Below, piece by piece: positions 26,052 through 36,820 of a stretch of 64,000 nt of DNA (its first letter is position 1; each line of letters opens with the position of its first letter). Made by a program: the position numbers and the translations under genes. Location of the stretch: NCBI RefSeq assembly GCF_030272615.1, contig NC_081413.1, positions 554,677,136 to 554,741,135 of the forward strand. The letters run 5' to 3'. The notes beneath the pieces were generated by a model. It was not told where the DNA came from, ran no database searches, and worked only from the letters and a program-made list of their open reading frames with translations. The stretch is from Cryptomeria japonica. Its lineage: Eukaryota; Streptophyta; Pinopsida; Cupressales; Cupressaceae.

Positions 26052-29000
26052 ATGGGAGGAGGGAGGCTGTCAAGATTTTGCTTGAATAGAATCGCCACCC
26101 ATGCCAGAAGTCCAAGTGAGGCAAGACCCATTACAGGGGGTCCCCGTGGCCATGTCATGTCTACTGATGGCTTTGCCAATACAAGAGAGGCCGATCATAA
26201 AGAGCATCAGGAGAAGGAAAGTTGGAGTAAATCAGAGGGGAAGTGTGCTAGTAGGAAGATTATGGTAGTGGTGGATTCTAGCCCAGAATCCAAACGAGCT
26301 CTGTTGTGGAGTCTGTCACACACTGTGCAGGATCAGGATACTCTCATTTTGCTGCATCTTGTTCCTCTCTCCCACCCTGGTAAGTAGGAAGTAGAACTGC
26401 ATCTGCATCTGTGGCTTTTTTCAATTCTCTGATGACTTAATTGGGTTTTGGCTGTTTAAGACCTATGTATTCGTTTTTAATGATAATGATGTTCATACTT
26501 ATTACTCGTGAATTAGTAAGATTTTGTCATTAATCAAGAATGAATTGGGATTTGCCTGTTTAAGACCCATGTATTCATTTTTAATGATAATGATGTTCAT
26601 GCTCATGAATCGGTTAGATTTTCTCATTCATCAAGAATGAATTGGTCATTCATATTCTGATAGATGTCTTGGTAATGACTCCAAATTACACAGTTGAATC
26701 GAAATAAATCCTCACATAATCTGATTCAAGTGAAAAGAATCATAAGTAGTGATTCATAAGAATCTACATGCTCGTAGTCTTCAACTACCAGAACTTTGTA
26801 TTCTAATGGAGGATAAAATCCTAATGATTCATGACTATACTAATAAAAATTGACTCAATTTACATAATTAAATTCTCATCACATAAATTAATTCACTGCA
26901 AAATACTACATTCAGCTTCATCAGCTGCTTGCCGCCATTGTTGGATCTTAGGGCCAGAAATAAAAGGAATTTCACATCACAAGCCGTTCAATTTATTATA
27001 TGATCCTGTTTGGTACATCGGACTTAATTTTGGGGTTTAAGAAATCTGAAGTTATCCGTAGTCTAATAATGGCCATAAATCTGGTTATTTCATAATTCAT
27101 GATCTAAAAATCATTATGGATTTGACCTTATTTTTGATGATCTGTAGCTTTGATCATTTTCAAGGGCGACAGCGACATCAGAGCGGAAATCCCTTAAAAG
27201 AGAAAGACTGAAGGCAAGTGCAGTAAAATCAGTAAGGACAACTACCGGAACAAATCATTTAATGTATGTCTGGCCAAATCGTCATTTGAACATTCAGACT
27301 CTATGGTTTATGGCTGCTGTTAAAAATCTGGCTTTTGTTGGAATTCAAGAAATTTCACATTTGGTTTAACAATACACAGTAAATAAGGGAAAGAAAACGA
27401 ATATAATTGTGCTAATAAACTCGGATCCCTGCAGAATTAGAGTGAGAAGAATTGGAGAACCAGTCCAAATGGAATTTAAGAATTTCAAAGAACGCCTCCC
27501 CCACCCAACAAAAAAAAAATTAAAAAAATCATCCAAAGCACTCTACAAACCAGAAACATAGAGCTTCACACTTTACAGGATAAACAGAGCAGCAAATAGA
27601 AACAGGGTATTTGGAAAAGAATCTGTTTTCCCTTAACTAATTTAGTTCTAGAAGCAATTCTGAGATGCACAAAAATTAGAATGTATCACTACTCCACCCA
27701 AAATCTTTCGTGCCATGGTATTTATCACTTCTGAAAATGCCCAATACAGAGGTAAGACTAATAGCCATTCATTGCCTGTATGTAATTAAACCATTTTTTT
27801 GCTCTTGCTCAGTTGAAAATGTGTAATTTTGAAATGACCCACATTGGACACTTATAGCAAGAGCTATTTCAGAATTTCTATATTCATATAGATCTATCTC
27901 GATTCTCAACACAATATAAATGTTGTTCATTGTAGATTTCTGATCTAATTAGCATAAGATATTCAGGTTTGCCAATTCTATGTAGAGTTATACCACCAAA
28001 TTCTTTTTCTCATTATCTGTGATATCAGACTGTAGCAAAATTTGAGGAATTTGTTTGTTTGGTTGGCTGTGATAAATGCTCTGAATTTGTTGGATGCCAT
28101 GGAAAGCCCTGCTTCACCAAAGATTGCTGGTGCAGACCCTCATTTTAAATCTTGTTCTTTTGTACCATTATTCTCTCCACCCATAAGTAGAAGCATGGAG
28201 TAAATTCCACCTATTCTATGATTGCTGCTAAGTGCTCAAGTTGAGGTTTTGTTCTTTTCATTAACATTTACTTGAAGCAAACTGATTGTAGTGATACTGT
28301 GGCTTCCATTAATTGTTGCTAAAAATATATGTGAAAATATTAACATGTATGCAATGCAATGTAGGGAGCAATTCTCCTCATCACAAAAGGAACAGCGAGG
28401 AATCCAAAGAACAGATTATTTTGAGGAATAATGAAGTACCTAACACCTTGATGGCACTCTCTAAGAACCGCAGACCAGAGGTATAACTTACCTACTTTTA
28501 TTTTGTTGGGTTCTTTCTTAGTTTTAATGGTTTGGAGGAATAGCCAAATAGAAAACAAGTGCCGAAATGACTATCTAGTCATCAAGATGTATTATGGCAT
28601 TTATGGTTGGATGTTAAATAATTGAAATTTTGACTTCTCGTTGATGAAGATTGCTGTTATTTATTTGAGATTATAATACAATGAACAAGTTGCAAACGAT
28701 CTTCATCGATGAACAGTCAAAACTTTAATTATATAACATTCAACCATAGATACCATAGATACCATAATGACTAGATAACCATTTCCAGCAAATACTCACT
28801 ATATAATTCTTCTCCTCCCTTTACATTTGCTATCAGATTGAAATGTAAGTTTGTGTAAGGCCAGTTTTGAGTTAAGTGGTAGCAAAATCTCAGTTTAACC
28901 AAATGGCTTTTAACAGGTGGAGGTGGAGGTATTGGTTGCAGAGGAAGACGGAAAGGGAAAGGGTCCAACAATTGTTTCTCAGGCCAGAAAGCATGCAGTT

Positions 29001-29387
29001 TCTCTTCTCATTCTTGGGCAGAGAAAGCCGTCTCTTTTATGGAGGTGATAAACATGATTAAATCTTAACAGCCACTACATTACAGATGTTAAGTTTTCAC
29101 AATTGATATGATAGGAATCAACTGATTCTTGGATTAAATTATGAATTTCACGCAATTTAATCTAAGCATTTATATTGTTATTTGAAGTACCCGAAACTCC
29201 AACTCTTTAAGCATGTAATTGCAGACTTCTGATGACATGGGTAGGAGGGAGGAGTGCGGAAGGAGTGGTGGAATATTGTATTCAGAATGCAGAGTGCATG
29301 ACAGTTGCTGTGAGAAGGAAAAACAGAAGAGCAGGAGGATACCTTATCACTACCAAACGCCAAAAGAACTTCTGGCTTTTGGCCTAA
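26052..29387 (+). CDS. USP-like adenine nucleotide alpha hydrolase-like protein, four exons
   Basis: Exons 26052-26379, 28365-28480, 28917-29044 and 29225-29387 join in phase (328+116+128+163 nt) to 244 codons plus TAA. Donors are GTAAGT, GTATAA, GTGATA and acceptors are GTAG, ACAG, GCAG. The ATG at 26052 is the first in frame; the frame upstream starts only with a TTG. Residues 1-65 are basic and polar. The USP-like fold begins at about 68 with strand RKIMVVVD, then an S-P-E-S-K-RALLWSL helix. It continues with VEVEVLVAE at 149-157, KGPTIVSQARKHAVSLLILG at about 163-182, then GGRSAEGVVEYCIQ, and ends KRQKNFWLLA. This order and ending match the plant family annotated as adenine nucleotide alpha hydrolases-like (Arabidopsis root-hair gene MRH6 belongs to it, from memory). 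The canonical G-2x-G-9x-G(S/T) ATP loop is not evident, so ATP binding is uncertain. It is the only intact host gene in the window; its substrate is unknown. Confidence 0.9.
26439..26645. repeat. Tandem duplication in intron 1 (~100 bp unit)
   Basis: Two copies start 'aattggg.tttg.ctgtttaagacc.atgtattc' at 26439 and 26543, and both end near 'catcaagaatg' or 'aatcaagaatg'. A third start, 'aattggtcatt', begins at 26640. It lies entirely inside intron 1 (26380-28364) of the USP-like gene. The rest of that intron is AT-rich with no gene. Confidence 0.8.
28564..28785. mobile_element. Foldback MITE in intron 2
   Basis: Two long inverted arms, about 28564-28652 and 28697-28785, pair over roughly 85 bp with some mismatches around a ~45-nt loop. 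The outer ends read GAAATGACTATCTAGTCAT on the left and the complement of GAAATGGTTATCTAGTCAT on the right. It sits in intron 2 (28481-28916) of the USP-like gene. It has no coding capacity and resembles a Mutator-like or foldback MITE. I did not find a clear target-site duplication, so the superfamily is open. Confidence 0.7.
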
Positions 29388-29766
29388 CAGGAAAAGTATA
29401 TATTGTTGTTCTGCCTGTCTCTCTGCCCCCTTTTGGATCTCCTGTTTGATATTTCTACTGATTTATACTGCTTCTTGTATGTAGTCATATGGAAATGTAG
29501 CATCTTTTGGTTCAAATTAAATTTTCTCCACTGCTGTTTTCAAATTACATACTATTATTTTCAGATTGTAAAGATTTTGATAACGAGAATACCCTCTACT
29601 TCAAGACAGACCATTGTGTAAATCCAGCGGCATTCTATAACATAAATCCTTCAGGCTTGAACTTAAAGAGTGACATTTAAAGTAGAATTCTAAGGGATGA
29701 TTATTGGTTTTCTTTGATAATAATTTTTAAATTGTTTACAAGTGACTCATAACAATGAACGTGATT
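29388..29766. other. 3' flank of the USP-like gene
   Basis: T-rich non-coding sequence expected to hold the 3' UTR. No canonical AATAAA stands out in the first 200 bp. Plant polyadenylation signals are often degenerate, so the transcript end cannot be placed. No other gene is visible. Confidence 0.4.
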
Positions 29767-30081
29767 GCGGCCTTTATAATAGATCATTTGAGGCATTCCC
29801 TGTGTAAGCTTACATGCTCAAAATTCATATAATAGGAAGGTACATTCCAATTATTGCCTTAAAGAATATATGTGACCTAACACAAACATACATTCTCTTT
29901 ACAATCATGTTATCATATCCTTTGTTTATGTGGCCTTCACAATAGGAGATTTGAGACATTCCATGCCCTGGTTTATATGCTTAAAATGTATATCATTGAA
30001 AGGCGCATTCAATTATTACCATAAAAAATATGTATGATCTAATGCCAACATACATTCTGTTTACAATCATGTTATCATATC
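29767..30081. repeat. Two-copy tandem repeat (~160 bp unit)
   Basis: Copy 1 (29767-29920) and copy 2 (29929-30081) share the order 'ggcctt...ataat/aatagga.atttgag.cattcc', 'ttacatgct/ttatatgct.aaaat' and 'ttacaatcatgttatcatatc'. They are diverged direct repeats without coding content. They lie about 380 bp beyond the USP-like stop codon. Confidence 0.7.
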
Positions 30082-32458
30082 TCTCACCTATGTGTCATAG
30101 AATTGTCATCTTGCTACTTGTATAGACCATGGACACTTAAATATAATGGTCATGAGAGATGGTGATAACAAAATTACAATCTATATCTCTTTCCATGTAA
30201 TTGAGTATTATGAATTTCACAATAATATTATAGTTAAAATGTAGCAAGCTCTTAAAGAGATCAAATTTATCATCAATACTAATGTGGATGTTCATTCCAT
30301 TGAGCTTATTAATAATCATATATTTGTTACTTTGTAAGTTATTGTTCATAAGTGGTTCAAATGTTTGTTTGAAGTAGATTTCTAGAACTATCAAAAGATA
30401 TATTATAGACTCAATGATGCTTTTAATGTGTCTTTTTTATACAAATTTGGTTTTATCATTATCATCTAACTAATTTTTACTACAACTATGATTGCCTTTC
30501 AAACCATAACAAACATTAATTACCACAAATTATTTTGAAAAACCCATCTTATATTTAGAGTTGTAAGTATTTCATTATCACATAAATGATAATTCATAAT
30601 TCTCCTTGAGCACACATTTACACATCTCCTTTAAATTCTATTTGGACCATATGGGTTATGGAGACTTGTAATATGCAAGATTTTAGAACATTAAAACATT
30701 AAAGACCACTTACTATACAACTCATCTAAATTAAATATAGATTCAAAAAATCACTAGATGATTCTTTCAAATGATTCTTGCATTCACGTAAAAAAATATA
30801 ATTTATGTTACAAACTTTAAACAAAATCAAATAAAGATCTGAAATCTTTCTAGAGTGGAACACAAGGATAATAAACCTTCATTTAAAAAATTGTCATATG
30901 ATGATAAAACTCATTAAACATTGTGATATGACTTATTAACCATATTAAATAAATTTCTATGACTAATTAAGTATCAATAAAGAACCCCATCATATCAAAA
31001 CTCCATTTATTGTACAACATTTGTTATATTCTAACAAAGTAATAAAAACTTAAACGTGGTAAATACATAAAATAAATCTATTTAGAAATTGAAAATTATT
31101 TGTAGAAAATAATAGCAAATAATGCATACATAATAATAATAATAAAAAAATGCATTCTTTCTACTACATGATATGATGTTAAAGAAACTAAAATAAAAAG
31201 ACATACACATGGTAAGAAAAAAAACTAAACTATATTATATTCAAGAAATGAAGAAAGTCAAATCATTTTATATATTGTAGATATTAAAAAGAAAAAAAGC
31301 GGTTATAGATGGACCCATAATCTATTATGCAATTGATTTGAAGGTTTTGCAGGATTGATAAAGTCATCCTCCACTATCTAAAAGGATTATTGACACAAAA
31401 TCATTAGTGACAACCTTATCCATGATGTTTGATCTATGAAATGCATGTTTATTGAGTCCTTTAAATAAATATTTTCAAGTCAAATTTCAACAACTACCAA
31501 AGTTTGAAATTGGTGACAATCTTCTTGATTAGAAACAACTAGCCACTGCCCTTGCCAATTTGCAAACAATTTCTCCTAATAATTTATAAGTTCCTACTTC
31601 TAGGCCAATTAGAGATCATCTCCCAAATATAACATTGTAGAAAGATTTGCCCCCAAACTAGGAGTCACATAGTAAACTAGATTATACAAAACATAATGCA
31701 ACACAACAATATAAAATAAATTTATAGCCATAATAATAACCACACATGAGATTCACAAAATAAGGATTCTCCTTGAGAATCACATTTAATGGGATTGGGG
31801 ACTTATCAATGGGATGATAAAACATACGTAACAAATTTTGACAATCTTCTACAAACACCATAATTCATAACTTCTTCCAACACCACTATATACACCAAAA
31901 ACAATAGTTTCTCCCAACACAACTCTCCACCAAAAAGATGCAAACCTCCATTGCCAATTTCAATGGCTACAACAAATATATACACATACCAAAGATTTTC
32001 CCAATGGGAACCAAACTTACTCAAACCCAAGGATCCTCTATTATTTGAGAGAACATACCCAAAATATTTTTTCTCAAAACAATACGAAACAAGGTTTACA
32101 ACACAATTTTTCAACAAAATGCTACATATCTCACAAAAAACAATATAATATTTTCACATGCTTTTGATCGTTTGTCAAACAAATCACATTCAACAAACAT
32201 AATTCAACATTCATACAACCATTCTTTTCGAATGAATTATTACAAGGGATTAGCTCCTAGATAAATATTTTCTCAATGAACTTGATGAATTTTTGTATGT
32301 ATTCCACCTCCTAGTTCTCCCAATCTCTTTCTCTAAGTCTTCTACCAAACTCTTGTAAATATCTATCCTTAAGCAACTTGATTTTAAAAATGAAACCAAA
32401 GTTTCTTGTTCAATTTGAGATGAATGAATAAATGGAAAAGAGAAGCTAGCAAATTTTT
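30082..32458. other. AT-rich intergenic DNA, nothing recognised
   Basis: Long A- and T-rich stretches with only short ORFs (for example 30137-30394 on minus and 31806-32148 on either strand) that show no motifs. I see no repeats with defined ends and no RNA gene. Confidence 0.5.
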
Positions 32459-32638
32459 AATGTGGAGATGGCAAGTGTCATCTTCACATTACATCGTACA
32501 ATACCCTAGAGTCTCACATCTTGAGACAATTAGCTCTTGTGAGAGCCTCCAAGTGTCTTCACTTGAAAAAGTACTTTTACATGGAATGCCTCCATGTGAA
32601 TCTTATCTCTTAGAACAACCTCAAAACCAACTTTGAGG
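32459..32638. repeat. Run of seven consecutive short hairpins
   Basis: Seven inverted repeats follow one another almost without gaps: AATGTGGAGATG/CATCTTCACATT (32459-32490, one G-T wobble), GTCTCA/TGAGAC (32511-32527), GCTCT/AGAGC (32533-32546), CAAGTG/CACTTG (32550-32565), palindrome AAAAGTACTTTT (32567-32578), ACATGGA/TCCATGT (32579-32597) and CCTCAAA/TTTGAGG (32619-32638). Loops are 4-8 nt. A weaker one (GGTG/CACC) follows near 32725. A small + strand ORF spans the region but looks incidental. Confidence 0.75.
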
Positions 32639-32639
32639 A

Positions 32640-34878
32640 CGAGATGAAGTGATGCCACCTCTCCCAACCTCATTCAAAACACCTCCAAATTTTGTCACCA
32701 AGTAATAATGATGATTTTAGGATGGGTGAGGCCCCACCTATAGATGGATATAAACACTTCATGTTTTGATGCTACTTTGGGATACTTTATTTAATTTAGA
32801 TGATATGGACATTTGGTTTATGAATAGATTATATTTATGTTTCTCACACATGTAGAATAGTCAAATTATGATTCTCAAATCTTATATACTAAAGGTAAAA
32901 TGTAATGTGACTTAGTTTTTATGCAATAGTAACTTAGAACATTGTATGATTTAGCATAGTATCTTGGCATATTGGAATTTGCAATTACAACAAGTATGTA
33001 AATGTATGTTGTTTTATAGCTAAGAAGGTTTCTTAAATGAAATATGTGATGATCTATTTTTCTACATGTTTAAGTGGATTTATATTTATATAAACACGAT
33101 TTTGTAGGTTTCACATGTAAATGAGAATTTGTGATTTTGTAGATTTATAGAAAAAAACATGTTCACTCTCTTAGAGATTTCTAGATGGAAACAATAGCAA
33201 TTACAAAAATGGTTATTTAGTTCCTTGACTATGGTTCCCAATTGTGGACCTGTTTGACAAATTAGGTTAAGCTAGTGATGTGGTGTTTGAGTCTTGAAAT
33301 CTACATGTAATCTTCTTTGATATCTTAGTTTTTCACATTATTGATGTGATGATGAGTTTGAATGTTTTATTATTTGAGATCCATGAGTTGTGCAGTTTAG
33401 TTAGTCATGTTTACCTATTGGTTGCATTGAAGACTCAAACGTGACTGTCTATATGCATAGATATTTTTAGAATTTATGTATATTTTGTTATTTGGCCTTG
33501 TCTATGATCACTTGTGCATTAGTATGTTACTTTAGGATGAGAAAATGAACTTTTTTAGTACCTAGATAGTCAGTTGTTTGGATTTGTACGAAATTGTGTA
33601 ACTTCTAAACTTGGAGATCTTAGCTCTACTTATTGTTGTTGATATTACAAGTAAAATATTTGATTGTGTTAGAGAAGTGGATGCTATTCATTTAGGAGAT
33701 GGTTATCATGATGCTTGGAGAGCTTGGTATCACAGTTCAGTGGGAGCTTTGGTAATGATTATGGATTCATCACTTGGTGATAGATGATCTTTTGTAGTGG
33801 TTTTTGATGTCATGGAGGAGCTATTTGATTTTGTTGCTACAATGAGACTTCTTTTAGGGAGATGGTTATCTTCATGTTATTGGGGATGTTGACATATGGG
33901 TTATCCATGGAGGACTCTTAGAGTCTTTAGTTGAGTGCTTAGATAATCGTTCTTGGGAAGATTTTTCTTGGTGTTGTGCCATGATGGACTCTTAATTAGA
34001 TATATGGTTATTGGCATGATTCTATTAGATCATGATATCATGATTTGATTCTTGATTCCATGGTTGGACCTTTGATGGTGGTCTAGTTAATTCTCTTGGT
34101 ATTGAGTCTATTATCATTTTCTTGAGAGATTCATGAGAGTTAGTGTTGCATTTGAAGTCTGGCATGGTTTAATCAATTATTGGTGCACATGAATAGTTGA
34201 AAGTCTTGGGTGAGATAGTTGGTGGGATAGCCTCTTTGGATTCTTTATAAAAAATGTTTGAGGAGTCTTCCACCTAGATATGGATGTGAGTTCATGATGG
34301 ACCTGCGAGGGGGTGTTCTTGGAGAAATTCTAAGAGACTTGATATATCCTCAAGGAGAAATCTCATTCTCCACTCTTGGTCTACTTGACATATAATAATT
34401 GGAAAGGTAAAAAACCAATTTATATATATATATTATGATTTATGTTTTTTCTTCTTATGGAGATGAATCTTGAGCTATAATTGCTAGTTCTCGAAGGTTC
34501 ATTTAAGGAATACTTAGCATGGTTATCTCCTTGGTATTTTTTATTAGGCTTATTCTTGGTTTGGAAATAATTTTGAGTTTGATCATCCTTGTGTAGAGAC
34601 ACTTGTACATTCATGTTGATGACATGGGAAATATATGATTTGTTTGATCTAATGATATTGAACATTTTGGATGTTGACAAGGCTTTAATTTTTTGGTTGT
34701 GAAGTATATCATATTTGAGATAGCTTAACACTTTAAGGCGATGGTAGAAGGACATGATTGGGATATGATTGATAGGTTTTCTCTTTGTTTTATAACTACT
34801 TCTTAGGGGATTGTGTTCTCAAAGACTATGTAGCAATTTGTGTTACATGAGTGGATCATTTTGATTTTTCATTGTTTC
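32640..34878. other. Non-coding, possibly retroelement-derived
   Basis: T- and G-biased sequence with recurring phrases such as 'gagatggttatc' and 'catggaggactctta', but no open frame of note on either strand. It may be the interior of a non-autonomous LTR element, since a PPT-like 'caagtgggaga' occurs downstream at 36455-36465. No LTR pair supports that, so it stays unassigned. Confidence 0.3.
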
Positions 34879-36465
34879 TGTAATGTCCCCAATTTTAATA
34901 AAGTGACTTAATTAAGTTAATTAATTAAGTGGTCCTAAATTTTAAATAATATCATAAGGACTTATTTAATTAATTAATTTAATTACTAAATAAAAGAGCC
35001 CAAATTAATAAAATAATAAAATTTTGGTGTCGGCTCGTTTGTAACCATTCGGGAAACTTCTCGGAGCCCATTTATAAGGCAGAGTTTGGCATAGTTGTAT
35101 AGTATGGCGAATTTGATGTTTTCTTTGTATTTGCGAATTCTAGTTGGAGTTTGACATTGTTGCAGTTTCAGAGGTGTAAGACCCTCCCTATTTTGTAATC
35201 ATAGTTTCGATGGTTAGTAGCCACCCTAGTCTGCCATTGGAGATATCATTTCTGATATTTCACGCTGTACTCCATTGTTGGATCCATCTCTACTGTGTGG
35301 AATATAATTACCAATATCTGGTTCTTGGCCATTCAGTGTTGTTGGTGTATAGTTTGTGTTGATGATTCATTCTTGTATCGTGCTTCCAAAGATTTGTCGT
35401 GCACAGTACGTGGTATGGTACTTATTGCAGATTAGTAACCGTACGGTTGCACCGTACGAAGGTGAAGTAGTCTTCATCGTTCGAGTGAGGCATCGTCACC
35501 GTACGGGTGAAGTAGTGTCCCTGTCACTGTATGGGTGGAGTGCAACCACCGTACGAGCCTATGTTGTCACCATACAAACTATTTCCATACGAGCAACACA
35601 ATTGGGGTTTGACATACAGGGTGAGAGTCTTCAGGGGAGGTTCCATACGACTAGGGTGTCATCGGGAAGGTGTCATACGACTGGGGGTGCCGTTGGGTAC
35701 ATAACAGTTTCTACATGAACTAATTATTAGCCACACATTAGTGTAAGAGTTGATTTGTAGACTTGCTATGACATGATCTATTTTCAAATTTGACACTACT
35801 CATGTAGTGGGAGTTCCTAGATGTGTATGTTCTTTACTGATGGGCTTGACATAGTGACCTTGTGATTGTAGTTTATGGGTTGAACATATATTGTTCACAT
35901 GAGTTCTACTAATGTTTTGCATGCCTTTAAGGTATGGATGATTGGATAAATGATCATTTTCTATGGTTTCTTTTTCTAATCATGTGGGTTTTTTAGTTGG
36001 ATGCAAACAATCAATTGTAGTTGTTCTAACTTTAATGGAAAAATAATGTTCAATCATGGTTTTGGAGGAAGTTTGAAATTTGGAGTTGGGTTTTGGTAAT
36101 GAGTTTGAATTCAGATATATTGGTGTTTCAATAAATCTCATGAGGAAAGTAGAGTTATGATAGTATCCTATAGCCTTTGTTACCACTTCAATTGGATGTT
36201 TGTGCTCTTTGGATTGATGGATCTTCATCTTGGTTCATTCCTTTTGTTCCATAGGTGGCATGTTGGAGGATGAGAGGATTCCTTGCTTGGTATTATGAAA
36301 ATTTTGGACTTTGTTGCAAGTATCTTGTTGGATCATGAAAGAATATTGGAGATTCATATGGTTTCATGGAAGGTTGTGATGATGATGTTATTTTATTGAT
36401 TAGTCCCTAGTAGTTAAAATAGTATGCTTCTATTTTCTTTTTAAAGATGTTCAACAAGTGGGAGA
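34879..36465 (+). mobile_element. Probable LTR and internal remnant (TGTAATGTCCCC start)
   Basis: TGTAATGTCCCC at 34879 looks like an LTR start. A compact promoter-like stretch follows: 'cggagcccatttataaggcag' around 35064-35086 has a TATA-like core. Downstream come the CGTACG cluster (35439-35680) and plain AT-rich DNA, ending in PPT-like 'aagtgggaga' directly before the LTR at 36466. No second copy of this LTR is in the window, and no retroviral protein is encoded. Confidence 0.35.
35439..35680. repeat. Cluster of CCGTACG-type motifs
   Basis: About nine copies of the octamer CCGTACGG/A or its decayed form CCATACGA occur in 240 bp, at about 35439, 35452, 35499, 35526, 35549, 35570, 35585, 35643 and 35673. 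Several are followed by 'ggtgaagtag' or 'gggtg'. The CATACG variants are what CpG-to-CpA change of CGTACG would give. The overlapping 120-codon ORF is a by-product of the repeats. Confidence 0.6.
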
Positions 36466-36820
36466 TGTTGGAGTAATAAGGTTCTTTACTTAATTAATTA
36501 AATCATATTGATTTATTAATTAAGTCACCTTTTACTTTATTTTCACTTAAGATAAATTTAGGAAGTTAAACTTAGGCCCATTAATAATTAATTCTTTATT
36601 AATTATTAATTACTTTTAGGGTTTATGTTTAGGTTTTGATCTCCTTTTACAAGGATTGATCCCTTTGTAATTAACACGCTGATTATTATTATTGCATATT
36701 TTTTGCTCTAGGGTTTCAAAGCAACTTTTGTGTTTTGTGTGAATCTTCCATTGTTGTGACAACTTATTTTGATATAGGTGCTCACTGGGTTTTGTGAGGC
36801 TTTATTTCACAACTTTAACA
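36466..36820 (+). repeat. 5' LTR of the non-autonomous element
   Basis: Starts TGTTGGAGTAATAAGG and ends ACTTTAACA, with TG...CA termini. It contains an AATTAATTAA-rich U3 and a 'ttagggttt' block. It is followed immediately by the PBS at 36821-36832. Confidence 0.85.

Noticed and set aside
31806-32148. Overlapping ORFs of about 100 and 65 codons on opposite strands
   Set aside because: Neither has a recognisable motif and both lie in AT-rich DNA with no splice-compatible neighbours.
35356-35718. 120-codon ORF as a gene
   Set aside because: It coincides with the CGTACG motif cluster in an LTR-like region; the Val/Arg/His-rich product follows from the repeats.
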